From Laccaria trichodermophora (taxonomy: Eukaryota > Basidiomycota > Agaricomycetes > Agaricales > Hydnangiaceae), in assembly GCA_018417955.1 (NCBI GenBank), contig JACTVC010000005.1, forward strand, positions 1,798,001-1,862,000: a stretch of DNA of 64,000 bases. The letters run 5' to 3'. The notes beneath the pieces were generated by a model. It saw nothing but the letters and a program-made list of their open reading frames with translations, was not told the DNA's origin and made no database searches. The position numbers and the translations under genes are program-made. Shown in pieces: positions 30,982 to 43,214 of the stretch (within the stretch, counting starts at the first letter, position 1; each line of letters begins with the position of its first letter).

Positions 30982-33900
30982 ATGGACCTGAACTCCCTCA
31001 CGCTGTCGAAGTCCGAAATTTCGACGCTGTTTGACACCCTGCTGGACTCTACTGTCGACCCTGAGCTCAGCCAGAAATGTCTACTTCTGGCTTTAAAACT
31101 TAGCCCATACCTCCCTGCCAGCTCCTCGTCTTTGGTTCCGGATGTGAGCGTGTCTGTTCAGATTGCCAATGAACCTACAACTCTGGTACGTTGTGATCTA
31201 TTTCTAAAGCTGTAACATTATGGTTTAAATCTTATCTTTCTAGAACTACCACCTCAACCTATCAGAGATTCCTTGCCCCCAAACTACCGAAGGTTACAAC
31301 TCAGGGCTTTCCCTTCCCCCTAGTTTTGGGGTTGATCCTGCTCAAATAATGGGCACCCCCAATTCCTACGGTTTGCTGTCACCATCTCCGACACCCTCTC
31401 CTTCAAGGCCACTTCCTTTTTCGAGGCCTAAGCTATTCTCGTCGTCGCCCTTTTCACAGTCACCTTCCATGCTGTGGCTGACATTGTCGCCTTCAACACC
31501 TTCTCCTGGACTTGAAGGTGATGTAGAAATGGTGCCAGTGCAGGGGCCGGCGTCATCACCTTTCTCAATGCCATCGCCCTTGACACCACCACCTTCGACA
31601 CCATCTCTTGGACTTGAACGTGATGTAGAAATGGTACCAGTGCAGGGGCCGGGTCCATCACCTTTCTCAACACCATCGCCTTTGACACCACCACCTTTGA
31701 CACCATTTGCGGGATTGAACGATAACGATGAAGAAATACCCTTCTCATCTCAACCTAACGAGGATGGAGGTTCGGACGCGGAACTGCAAGGTAGCTCTCT
31801 GGAATTAGAAGCATGGCTGAATGATGGGCAACCCATCCGTGGTGCCAATAACGGGCCTTTGAACAACGGTGCAGGCCAAGGATTTCGACATGCTGGTGGA
31901 GATGATGAGGGCGGAGATGATGAGGATGGAGACGGTGAGGGTGGAGATGAAGATGGAGATGATGAAGATAACAGCCCACCTCCACTGGTCTGGCAACTGC
32001 CGCCTCCAGTCGCCGTGAATCCTTATTGCCCTCGTGGTGGTAAGACTGCTCGGCTGCTTCGAGCAGCTGCAAATCTTACCCAAGAACAAGCTCGATGATA
32101 CAACCAGTGGAGCCTGGAGGGGAGGTACCATGAACAAGAAGGCGAGGAGGGGCATGATCAACCCCTTGAGGAGCAAGCTGCTTCTGTGGGAGAGGGCAGG
32201 TTGCCTTCCAGATCCTTCCATCATCTTTACCCAACAGCCAGCATGTTTCTGATAGCAGAGGAACCACCTGCCGATTTCGATATTCGAGAATTTCTTTCAG
32301 CGGTCTGTGTTCAGGCTAAGAACTGCCTACCTGGATTTACCAAGAGTTGCAAGAAAGGCACGACAACTCCTGAAGAACTTATCCAGTGGATAGTCCACTC
32401 CTACTCATTTGTCCAATCCAATTCCTGTTCTCCTCCACTCTGGCATACTGCAAACGACACTAGCCTGCTAGAGATCACCAATTCTGGCTCTCCTCTTTCC
32501 ATCACTTCCCTGGGAGATACCACCCTTGACAATATCTTATGCACTGTGAAGGTTTGTGGGGAACTCGAAGTGGCCGATGCTGTACTCCAGCTAAAATATT
32601 GGCTTAACTCCATCAAGCTGGCTTGTCTCGTAAACAGGTTAGTCCCAATTCTTATTTGATGAAGATGGGATCTAATAATTGGTGTTAGATACATGCTTGA
32701 TCATGGCGTCCAACAATATCAAGTTTGGAACATTGTCGGACCTCACACTGGGCATTGTGTCCGGACTTTATGCCAATATCTTAAAGACGGTATATACGCC
32801 TGTAGGCTCATCGGCACTGGTTTGCTCTTTTTCCATGTTTTTCATCAAATGCTAATAACCTCAACTTTTAGGGTCCTTTTATCTACTGATCCTTATGGCC
32901 TGCGCTCGGGTCCGACCTCAAGTTCGAGGGATGCAAGGTGATACTATTGGTAAATTGGCCAAATTTATACGGTTCCCTACAGGTCAGTGGTATGTGTAAT
33001 ACCTTGCGTTCATATCTTATTTTTTATCTAGACTCTTCTCAAGGCGTATTGATCAAGGAAGAGATCATTCCTGCGGTTGCTTTCCTTCGTCAAAAATATC
33101 CTCTGTGTATTGGGATGTTCTTTCCTACTACTTTTCTCGAGACAGTCTACCGCCCGAGAGTGGCTACAAACCTATCAGTCAACCTGTCCACAGTTGATTG
33201 CACGGATTTGTCACTAACGGATTTCATCTTTGACTCTATATATATCTACAAGTAAGTCTTTCTCAAACACCCTCACACCTGTCTGACTGCAATACTGCTA
33301 GTGATTTTATCAAGGGAAGAGATTGGCATAGCTGGTACAAATGTTCTTTAGCTGTGAGGGCCAACTCCTACCCCCTGGACTCTCTAGTAACCACAACTCC
33401 TACTCATCGAGAAAGGGCCTATGAACCTACCAACCCCACCCTCTACTTTCCAGCTCCTTTCCTTGACGCTCATAATTCTACGTCACCTCTCATTATGCCT
33501 GTTTCTGTGGATTTTCCATCCAGCTTGCCAAGTGCTAGTACTCTTCTACCTTATTGTGAATGGGACGCTCCCATGTATCTGCCGAATCTCACCACTGTCG
33601 ACACAAACTTTGACCCCAAGCTGGAATACAACACTAAACTTAAGTTCTCCCGAAAAGACAGGGTGGACAGATGGAAGGTTACCGAAGAGGAACGATCTTA
33701 CGCTATGAAGGCGACACATGCCAACAACATCGAAGACTTCAAGAAAAAAGTAGCTATCTTTGCACATATGTTTCGTGTATTTTGCTCACAAAGAACACAT
33801 AGCTAATTGCCTCATTATTGAAGGGTCGAAAAAATGCGCCCCAGAAGTACCTGTACTTTGATAGCAGGTGGCTTAATGGGTTCGTCTGTTTTTCTATTTC

Positions 33901-34757
33901 TTTCTGCGTGTTATGGACTTTAACCCTCTATCCAGTCAGATGATGAGAATCAACGATAAACACAAGGACCTCATAGCTTTAATCTGCGCCAACATGCCAA
34001 AGAATCTTCGCGACACCTTACTTGCTAAAATACAAGTTATATATCCCGGCGTAGTGAAATCTGTCAATACAGCTGAAGAGGGGTTTGAGAATTCCTTTCC
34101 TTCTGCCCATTTCTGTGTATGGTTTCGTTACGCAACTCACGTGAGTAGAACACTTCCATGTACTCCCACTCTTTAACTTCATTTTATCTAGGGTGACGGT
34201 ACACCCTCTGATGCTGATCCTTCCACCTTACAGAAGGAAGGTTTGCGTCCCATTAACACATCACAAAATATTCCCAGGTCAAGCGTTGAGCTCAAGGGAA
34301 ACTCTGTTGAATACCGCATGTTTACAGAAGCTTTGGGGCCTGTCTTTGATTGGATCGCAAAACTAGTAAGTAATTATCTGGTTATCAATGTGTTTCTAAT
34401 GTTTATTACTAGGTCAAACAATTGCTCCCCAATACTTTCGACAAGCTGGAATACCTTGTCAGTCTTCTACCAAATTGCGACACATCGCCGGTCCACCCTT
34501 TCTCTGGGTTTGTGCTTAACATAAACGTTAGCACCCGCATTCATCGCGACTGGGGTGACGAAGACATCTGCCTCGTGCTTGTTATCTCTGACTGCCAAGG
34601 AGGGGAACTATGTCTGGTGGAACCGGGTTTAGTGTTGAAACTTTATACCAGGGATTTGGTGATTTTCAAGTCAGCTGACATCAGTCACCTGAATCTTCAC
34701 TATGTAGGCAAAAGAGTTTCTCTAGTATTTCATACCGACAAGTCAGCAAGAGGTTGA
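30982..34757 (+). CDS. TET/JBP-like 2OG-Fe(II) dioxygenase
   Basis: Ten exons: 30982-31185, 31244-32637, 32689-32789, 32872-32982, 33032-33251, 33302-33749, 33824-33879, 33936-34140, 34192-34365, 34413-34757. Phases agree throughout. The first 370 residues are Ser/Pro-rich, then acidic (DDEGGDDEDGDGEGG), with a twice-repeated DVEMVPVQGP block. The final exon has the dioxygenase core: NINVSTRIHRD (Fe-binding H-x-D), GGELCLVEPGLVL, DLVIFKSADISHLNLHYVGKR (distal His, then the Arg that binds 2-oxoglutarate). This matches the fungal TET/JBP group, which oxidises 5-methylcytosine or thymine in DNA. A TGA at 32096-32098 lies in an otherwise continuous frame (EQAR*YNQWSLEG). A 99-bp intron with donor at 32040 could remove it; otherwise the gene is truncated. 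Confidence 0.75.
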
Positions 34758-35702
34758 GCTAAAGATCGAAATGGATGGGACCATAACATTTATATGTGTT
34801 CCACAACACACATGGGTTCTGGCTTGGATTACAGTCATTTGCATGATTAATTGCCGGTTGGTTTTGTGAAAACCATGTTTGGCCTTGTGGTGCCCATCAA
34901 CGGCAACACGATGCCGACAACCAACTTCTCCTCCAGCCCACCTTCTGTCCCCCAATGAGCATCAAATTTGAGCTTGAATCAACCAAGGGTCCCATTGCAG
35001 GAGTTTTTATGCTTTAAAATACTAACCAGAATGTCCATACAGGTGCGGGATCCTGGGGGTCGGGATCTGCCATAAGGCACCATCAACTGTCAGCACGTTT
35101 AACAAAAAATGGAGTGGCAATTATACATGCAAACGACTGTAGATTAATTCTTTTTTGCTGTTCAACTGTAATTATTCCTACGTTTTCCAGAGAATGAGTA
35201 TGTCGTAATCTTTGTTGATTCACAGCATCAAAACAGTATGATCCCAACACTGGTATGCAACCTTGTTCTCGACCCACGCTATCATTACTGCTTTTCCTAT
35301 TTCTCCTTTCTACTCTGTAATGTCCCTTGGTAAGCTAAATCCTTCACTGGTATCTGGCTGTAGCCCCAATCTAGCCTTCACACAGTACCACCAATTGCGA
35401 AGGATCCCTCCTGGCCACTGCTAGGTGTACAGAGCCCCAGAACCCAAGAGTCAGTGGCCGATATTTTTGGAAACTCTACCCACTCACTTTAGATTTCCAC
35501 AGCAGTTTGCAAGGAAGATAGAATCAGCTGGAGAGGCGAGCTCTCTCCTACAGTAGGTACGTTTTATTATTATTATATTCATATTCCATTTCCGAGTCAT
35601 TTTTGATCATTTTTCAATCATCCACAGTCATTTTGCAGTTTAATATGCCACTCAAAATGTTTATAAAAGGTTGTGCTTTTACTAAGTTTTTACAGACCCC
35701 CA
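34758..35702. other. Intergenic, no feature recognised
   Basis: This holds the 3' flank of the dioxygenase gene and the 5' flank of the next gene. No coding region, repeat or RNA was seen. A TTTTTACAG at 35690 could be a splice acceptor of an untranslated first exon of the gene starting at 35703. Confidence 0.4.
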
Positions 35703-37773
35703 ATGGCATCTACTTCCACACCCGCGTGGTGTCCTGACGCCTCCACAACTCAGGCGCAACCATTTCAACCTGTATCTGATTCACAGCCTCGTCCCCTTCA
35801 AAGGGAAGGCGCCTTCTACATGCCCTCTCAGTCGCAACCACCCCAACCTGCACCGCAGCCCTGCCCGCTCCAGAGGGAAGGCGCCTTCTACACACCCTCT
35901 CAGTCGCAACCACCTCAACCTGCACCGCAGCTCCACCCGGTTCAGGGGGGAGCCGCAGCCTATATACTCTCTTCTGCCGAACAAGCCCTGGAAGACGCTA
36001 TGTTCAGGTCGAGTCCGCCCCCAGAACAGGTGTTGGGAAAGAGGACACATGAGGGCGACGAACAGGAGGATCAAGATGAGCCTGGCGGAGGCACTGACCT
36101 CGAGGAGCGAATTTCTGCCTCAGCACATGCTCAAACGCTGGCACCTTCGCTCGCCAACGTAACCGATGCAACCCTCAGGTACGCAACTTACAAGAAACTT
36201 CGCAGTGAGCAGCTGTAGCAGGTATATGGTATCCCATCCTTCCTCTATATCATTTACTTTCCATTACTTAGCATTTGCATCACATGACTCCCTTCCATAC
36301 TTGTCAGTAGTAGTCATGTGACAATCACCTTCTTACATCTTTACCACCACTGCATCTATTGCTTTCTAGCAGGCATTCTATCGTAGCTCAAACCAATAGG
36401 CAAGTGTTATTGTGTATTAACAGGTCACTGACACTCTGCTCCAAGAGAACAAGTGTCAGCACCAGTTGATCAGGGCAGATCTTATCAGATCTGCAGTGCT
36501 ATCCCTTTCTGTGTCTGTATCCAGCCTCTCGTGGATTTCCCAAGAGGTAGCAGGGGTTGTAGCTTTGGATTTCCAGAGTGATCTCAACCCTCACTAGGAT
36601 ATGCCCACATCCAGTCTCATTTCTTCATTCTTCCTCTCTTTGGACCAAGTTGCAACCAAGATTGCACCTGGGTCTTCACACCATTACCATTCCAGCTCGC
36701 CATACAACTTTCATTGACAGCTCCCGCATTTAACGCACAGATTGTCCATTACAGCAGCGCGACGAGCTCGAGGCCTTCTTGCAAGTGAGTACTTTATTCA
36801 CATATTTTGGTTCTCTGTCGAAACGTTGGCTAGGAATCGGCCCTGGGTCGTCAAGCCAGACTCTACGTCTGTGTTCTCTCGGTCGAAAACAAAATCAATA
36901 CCTTTCGATCAGCTGCACCGCCTTACCTCGTGTCGGATGGATTGAAAGTGCGAATTTCAATCTTCTCCTCGATGTCCTTGATGCTAAACCTTTCCATGAA
37001 GACTAACATTAACAACTATGCAGTTGCCGTCTTACTTTCGGTGAATATAAGTGCTTACAAGGGCGATATCCCTCGCAACCACATACTTGTACGTATTCTG
37101 CTTGTCAGAGTTCTGCTTTTCATATGTATCTGACAATCAATCATCCTTCAGAATATACTAAAGCGATATCGATTTGATATGCCGCCTGGCATTGAACATG
37201 ACTACGCGAATTGGGAGAAGATAGCGACCGCCGTTAGTTATTCACTCACTCAAACTCGTGCGAGAGTCAAAAAACTCGTATGTGTAATTATGAAGATCAT
37301 TAGGAACACTTACTCCTTGTTTTTGTAGGTCCAAGATAGCGTGGCTCAAAACACCAACATATTCGCCCTTGCGCAGGTCATTGTCCATGGGACACCTTGT
37401 CAACCAACTGTTCAGCTTTGCACCAGAGTCGCACTCATGGTAAGCATCAAGTTCCTTTCCTAGACACTTATGCATCTGAACTATATCAGTGTGCTGTTCA
37501 TCAAGAATGCAAAGGGAGCGAAAAATACTGGAACCTTATAGACCAGTGCCTTGCGGTAGTACGCAGACTGGCATCTGATGCCAGTAAAGTAGTCAAGTGC
37601 GTATCGTCTCTTGGTTCTTCCACCATAGTACATTTATATCCTACTACAGGGCATTCAGGGCTGTTCTCAAGACTGATAGAGAAACTTATGGTGTCAGTGA
37701 GGATTATGTGATAGCGGATCTCGTCGCCGACGACTGGCAACAACGTGTTGATGATGTTGTGTCCAGGATATAG
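35703..37773 (+). CDS. Conserved fungal protein of unknown function
   Basis: Proposed exons are 35703-36221, 36755-36784, 36834-36947, 37002-37088, 37152-37277, 37329-37439, 37490-37596 and 37650-37773. Phases agree from exon 2 on. The N-terminus is Pro/Gln-rich with a duplicated block of about 27 residues (LQREGAFY..PSQSQPPQPAP). The rest is helical (VSVNISAYKGDIPRNHIL, KRYRFDMPPGIEHDYANWEKI, LTQTRARVKKL, YWNLIDQCLAVVRRLA), as in a family I have seen in mushroom genomes without a name. A TAG at 36216-36218 sits two codons before the proposed donor. Either the codon mutated (CAG to TAG) or exon 1 splices differently across the unusually long 533-bp intron. It follows the TET/JBP-like gene on the same strand. 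Confidence 0.55.
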
Positions 37774-37830
37774 GAAGTGGTGTCATACTATTGTGTCCGG
37801 GATATAGGAAGTTGGTGTCATATATATTAG
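37755..37830. repeat. Tandem duplication over a stop codon
   Basis: GTGTCC(A/G)GGATATAGGAAGT occurs at 37760 and 37795, about 35 bp apart. The first unit contains the final codons and TAG of the preceding gene, so the gene end itself was duplicated. Confidence 0.75.
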
Positions 37831-39000
37831 GCCCATTAGATATTTCCTTTTTTCCATAAATGAACAGACCACCAATTTTTACCTATGAGATACACAAATA
37901 GCTGAGCCAGTGAAAAACATCCTGGGGGTGGGGTTTCAAGTGTCATCCTTAGCAGAGCATCAACATGCAAATTATTCACAGAATGATATCAAGCGTATCT
38001 TCGTCCCAACGTGGATGCAAGACACACTTTTCTCAGTGTATACAGCCAACTACAAAGACGGACAACATCTCAATAAATGCAAGTGGCCGAGCCACTGAAA
38101 AATATGGCAAGGGTGTGGTTGAATGCACTGCCTTTGGCACAGTGCTGACGGGCAAATCATAGACAGCACGATACCGAGGGTATGTTTGTCACTTTAAAAG
38201 ATGGCGCTGTTGAAAAACATGGACGCAAGACCAAAATTTTCATGCTAGAAAGACCCAATCAGATGGTGTATAATGTGACCTGAACAGATGGTGAGTACAT
38301 TGTTACCTGCAACGGACTGAGCCGCCAGAGCTCCTGAACGGCTTACCTGGTGATGTTCATGAACAATCTTATTAAACGGTGCAGAGCCATGACTTAAATA
38401 AGATGGCATATACCTTGTTACCTACACCTGCATAAGATGCCACAATTTGTGAACAGCTTAGCAGATAATAGGTATCAGTGACCTGATGAAACAGCCTAGA
38501 GTGATGCTCCAAATAAGATGGCTTGTATATCGATGTCTATAAGCACCTAAGCTGCCTTGTTTCGTAGACAGCATATCAAATTACATGTGGCTGTGGTGGG
38601 TTCAGCGTGTTGCAAGGCAGATGGACACCCCCTACTGATTGAGGTGCCAGGGTTCATGAACAACTTACTGCCTTACATGTAGCAGCAATGGGTTGAGCAC
38701 ACCATGCTCAACAATGTTGCCTACATTTGGACCAGAAGGCAAATTTACGAGTCCTGGAGTTTACGTAAGGAATCGTTCTTATACTGACCCGTTTTCTTGT
38801 CACACTATTCTTTGAGAGCTATAGACAAATATTACCAAATAGATGTCAACTCATCTGTAGCCAATTTACAGTGTTCTTCTCTCTTTGCTGATGTCTTTGT
38901 CGTTTTCTTCGTGCCGTTGTTGTACTTTTAGGGGTATAATATGTGATATGTGTGTGCAAGTGGTATAGATTATTAAAGTCGTACATGGACGAATAATGTA
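37831..39000. other. Non-coding region with a dispersed repeat
   Basis: The part 38560-38745 matches 44720-44900 in the same orientation (GTATCA..TTACATG, GGCAGATGG, GGTTCATG.ACAACTTA, CAATGGGTTGA.CA). The rest has recurring words such as AAGATGGC but no gene. Confidence 0.5.
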
Positions 39001-39159
39001 TTGCTTTTTGTTTACTTTTCGACACGTTGTCCCGTTGCGCCATGTATGTCTTCCCAAAAACCAGATGTTTCCGAGTCGTCACTCTCAAAATGCTTCCTGA
39101 ATAGATCTTTCATGTTAAATACTCATAAATCGCAAAGAGCACTAACCTTGGAACATCCA

Positions 39160-40278
39160 GGCAGACGAGGTAGATTGCGAAGAGGAGAAGGAATTGGCCT
39201 ATGGGCAGATTTAGTTTGTTCAGACTTTCTACAACTATTCTTACCTCCAACCCCCATCCAATATATATTCCTAAAACTCTAAAACTGGGCGATTATTCCA
39301 CCGAGGATGCGCGCTAGGAGCATGCCCATCAGTAGACCGGAAATTACAATTGCGATGGATGTTGCCTGTTTGCTTCGACATGCAAGATCAGCGGTGAGGG
39401 GCATCAAAACCTTTGAACAAATTAGCTTTCTTTGTCCGCTTGTTGACCTCATAGCAATACACACCTGTGGTGTCACAGATGAAATTGCGATGAAAAAAAG
39501 ACAAGATTTCAAAGCCGACTATCGATTTTGTGAGTGCGAGCCCAATGGAAAGAGATCCAGACGTGAACATCAATATGAGCAAGAGTTGTCGTCGATGAAT
39601 CAAATCTCCGAGAGGGGAGAGAAAGACAAGGCCAACGGCATATCTTTGATTGTTGTAATTAGATCCAGCCAGGTAGTCACATCATGACACCCCGCCTGGA
39701 GCAGTGTAGGGATCCTAGAAACCTCGATGTAATCGACATGAAAAGCTTCTGTGAGTTGAACTAGGCAGGGTGAGCGATAAGCATTATAAAGTGATTTTAA
39801 GGAGACGTACCCGACAATAGTACAGATTCATAGCTTGGCACTTGTGAGCGGACATGTCTTTGTAGTTGTGCGAAACTCCTTACCAGCTGAAGAGAAGACA
39901 CAACCTTTTAATGGGAATGAGGCTTCAATATGCAGCATGGGGACGTACTAAACGTGCTCGCGACAGCGAAAATCGCAGTCTTCCAATGTGGTAGACCTTG
40001 AGGTTGATCAGGATTGTAACGGCACTGGGGCAGTATTGGAAGGAAACCAAAGTCTGTATTGCGAATTGACAAACTCTTAACTTTGAGAAGTCGAGTGGAA
40101 AAGAATATAACGAACCTGCTGTAGTTGTCACCTCCAATGATTTGGGTAACTCACCCCTGGGCGGTTGAGACGAGACCACAGGGTTCTCTATGGGGGAAAG
40201 CCCGCTTAGCTTTTGTGAGCCGATGGGAAAGAGTGGATTGTCTGCTACGCTGCGTTGATTCGTGTCATTGGAAGCCAT
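39160..40278 (-). pseudogene. MFS transporter, truncated and broken
   Basis: The minus strand begins MASNDTNQRSVADNPL, then splices to DFGFLPILPQCRYNPDQPQG and LPHWKTAIFAVAS. Downstream pieces NLYYCR, VQLTEAFHVDYIEVSRIPTLLQAG, LIHRRQLLLILMFTSGSLSIG and AIVISGLLMGMLLARILGG follow the order of the first helices of a major facilitator superfamily permease. They lie in three frames with stops between, and the gene ends after about five helices. Substrate cannot be told. Confidence 0.7.
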
Positions 40279-40779
40279 GTCACTGCTAAGCGTCGCTGGA
40301 TAGTCTGTGGGTCAGGAAAACGATCTGTTTGGGTTTGCTATGGAGGACGACCGCCAACGGGTTTGATTTTCCCGAAGTTCGAGGTGGGACTAGAGTTGGG
40401 TGTGAGGACTGGGCATGACTTGTGGCCGAGGTCACGACGTGAGACTGCACGACACGCAGATCGTGCCAACTCTAGCAGGGAGGCTGAGATGGGTGCACAC
40501 GTGCTTGAACCCGCCAAGTAACATCACCATCCATCGGTTCCTCGTCCAATATCGGGCCTCATAGGACCCACAACATGAAGACCCTCCGTTTGTCGTCAAT
40601 CATCAATCCCAGGAGAGGTGGATTGCTCAAGTTTGGCAAAATCAAGGTGGCGAAAAGTCGACTTCGCGAGATGCGAAAAAGGCGATCACTAATGAGAGAG
40701 CTAACATTGTCAGTGTGTCAGCAGAAAAACGCGGCTAAGTTCATCGGGACAGATACGCACTGGCGCTAATGATCTGGGA

Positions 40780-40847
40780 CAAACATTTACAAATTTTAAA
40801 CTGAAAAGTGGATGTCCACTTTTTAGATTAAAGTTTGTCAATGTTTG
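40780..40847. repeat. 68-bp imperfect palindrome (copy 1)
   Basis: This is the same length and core (ACTGAAAAGTGGA, TCCACTTTTTAG) as the perfect palindrome at 42614-42681, with several mismatches. Both are followed by GTTGGTCC and preceded by GATCTGGG. Between the two, 40900-41240 contains a possible Cys/Val-rich exon on the minus strand (FLFAAVVVRLIWAVGC) without a gene model. Confidence 0.75.
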
Positions 40848-41239
40848 GTTGGTCCCGTCGATAGCGCATAGCCCTAAAACAAAACACAAGTGAAAAAGTC
40901 CACCCACCTATTCCTCAACCCATCCGAAAGCTGCCTGATCGGAGCAGTCTGATGCGCAGCCGACAGCCCAAATTAAACGCACAACAACGGCCGCGAAGAG
41001 AAACTGAATAAAAAAACAATGAGTAGTAGTACTAGTAGGATCATAATGACAGCAAATTTGGCAGCCTGGAGGTTCCAGATTGCCAATTACGTGGTTCCAG
41101 ACTGCCAAATACAGACCATGGTTTGGAAGAGAGGCAAGGAAACACAAAGACAGTCACAAGACAATGACATTAGTAAAATTAGGAAAAAACAAGATCACAG
41201 GAGCGCAAATTCGCTAATTGGGTCCATATCTCTGTAACG

Positions 41240-42450
41240 AAGTACCCTCCTAGATATCCGTTGCCCTTTAAGACATATTGGTCCAGGTCCCATTTCCAGG
41301 GAAGGTTTGCAGGCCGTTTCCGTTGAAGGAAGGTGTTTCTGTTGGGGAGGTCAACGCATTGGGTGGCTGACGCATGTTGAATTTCGGAAAGAACACAAGT
41401 TTAAATGAAGAGGACGTACTCCTTTTAACCGCCGCCACACAGAGCTCGATCTGAATCTGGTTCGTTGTAGTCCCATATTTGAGCTGGGGTGGAATCGATG
41501 CATTGCCAGATTTTCAACCTGTTGCCATTGCCGAAGAGGTTAGCTAGAACCCATATCCACGTTAACTTTCAAGGGCAAAATGGAAGTCTTGAAAAAAGCC
41601 AACTTACGCCAGCCAGCATCCAAAGGGAAGTTCGTACCTGAAAGGTGAACCCGTGGTGTCTCTAGCAATCTTCCGTCATTGAGCTGAACTGTGGTCGAAT
41701 CTAAACCAAAGAAGTAAAAATCAGAAATCAAGAAGACAAGTGCGAGGCAAAGAAACGTACATCTGAATTGGAGTTCCGTTCCACCGGATGTTACCTGTGA
41801 CGTCAATACACTTCCTATTGTTGAAGTTGGGATGATTGTACACCAGTAGGAGTAAGAGTGGTGGTGATACTAACCGTGGCCATAACCGGCAAAGAAGTGT
41901 TGGTGGTGGTGGCCGTGGTTGTACTGGTAGTAGAAGCGGGTTGACCAGATGTGACCGTTGTTGTAATTGTTGTAGTCCTATGCTTAGTGGTTGTGATTAG
42001 TATAGTGGATGTCGTGGTAGTAGTGACTGTGACTGGGTCTGTCGTAGGGGTAATTGTGGGTGTTGTTATGGTGGTGCTCGTTGTCGCAACCGAGATCCCA
42101 GAGGTGACGTGACCTTAGTCCAAGTTTTGACTGTAGGGAGTGTAGTCGACTTCGTGATGGTGATCGTAACTGGCCGAGTGGTAGGCGTTGTGGTCGTATG
42201 GAGTCGAGGTGCTGGTGGACGTGATACTGACTCCAGAACCGAACGTTTTGGGTTGTTGTCACCATGATGGTCTTGCGCGTAGCGGCTGTACTTGAAATTG
42301 TGGACGTAGACGCGAGGGTAACAGTTTGTCGTCCCAAACAGGTTATTAGGCAACATTCCAGAGATGCGTGAGCTGAGTTTAAGGGGACAACAGCTTGGTG
42401 GACAAACTGTAGGCTGCACAATCAGGTGATGTCCTCCATCATTCGCATCG
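41240..42450 (-). pseudogene. Thr-rich stalk plus ricin-type lectin remnant
   Basis: The minus strand reads long Thr-rich mucin-like sequence (TTTTTSTILITTTKHRTTTITTT) in changing frames. It is followed by RKCIDVTGNIRWNGTPIQ, STTVQLNDGRLLETPRVHL and GNRLKIWQCIDSTPAQIW, which fit ricin-B (QxW) sugar-binding repeats. Frameshifts in the Thr-rich part and a stop near 42440 prevent a complete protein. It was probably once a secreted or surface lectin. Confidence 0.5.
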
Positions 42451-42613
42451 TCTTCGTGAGACAGATCACTAAGTGAGAGAGAAAAGTTTCACAGTGTGTC
42501 AGCAAAGACACAGCTAAAAGCATAAGGATAGATACGTACTTCCACTACCATTCCTCAACTTCAAGAGACAAATTGGCGAATGAAGCAGAAGAGAAAGGCA
42601 GAACGATCTGGGG

Positions 42614-42681
42614 CAAACAGTGACAAATTTTGAACTGAAAAGTGGACGTCCACTTTTCAGTTCAAAATTTGTCACTGTTTG
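42614..42681. repeat. 68-bp perfect palindrome (copy 2)
   Basis: From CAAACAGTGACAAATTTTGA to its exact inverse, all 34 bases of each half pair, with centre GTGGAC|GTCCAC. In single strands it would form a 34-bp hairpin with no loop. Confidence 0.9.
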
Positions 42682-43214
42682 GTTGGTCCTGTCAGAAAGA
42701 CAGTGCACACGAAGGTCGCCGAAGTTGTAAATTCTTGACGCTGGAGTTACATTCTAGTCGTTCTCACAGGGAAGAGTCAACCAAGCACCTGCGGCAGAGG
42801 GTATCCTGCCGTTTAGCAAGGTGGCATTATCAAGCACCCCTGGCAGGATTAACGCACCTTCACTGCCTGCTTACTTTCGAGGGCTGGGTCATCTGTGTCA
42901 TTGTTGTATTTGCCCTACCCCCAGAGATACTTACAACTTCGTCATCAACATCATTTGCGAACGTTGTCTTTGTGTACCCAACTCAATCTAGATGTAACCG
43001 TCTCTTACCACACCAGAAGGAATAAAGTTAGCAACACCTGAAGCGCCGAATTGACCTTTTTCTCGCTCATTTGTTCGTTCATTCATCCACCAATTCCGGA
43101 ATGGAATGCTCAAGCATGCCCATGTTTTTATTTTTCCAATAATAGCATCTAATACTCCCCTGGTTAATCTATATAAAAAGGGAGCGCGGTCTTCCCAGGT
43201 CTGGCCTCTCCACT

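Noticed and set aside
32040..32107. 68-bp intron (GTAAGA..CCAG) removing the TGA in the TET/JBP gene
   Set aside because: It would shift the frame and hit a new stop within ten codons. Only a 99-bp alternative keeps the frame, so the TGA is reported as unresolved.
32401..32694. Minus-strand ORF over the dioxygenase gene
   Set aside because: It is a shadow of exon 2 of the TET/JBP-like gene, whose frame and splice phases are consistent over ten exons.
42000..42420. Two overlapping Thr/Ser-rich ORFs as separate mucin genes
   Set aside because: Both are frames of one degenerate Thr-rich stretch leading into lectin repeats, better explained as one frameshifted gene.
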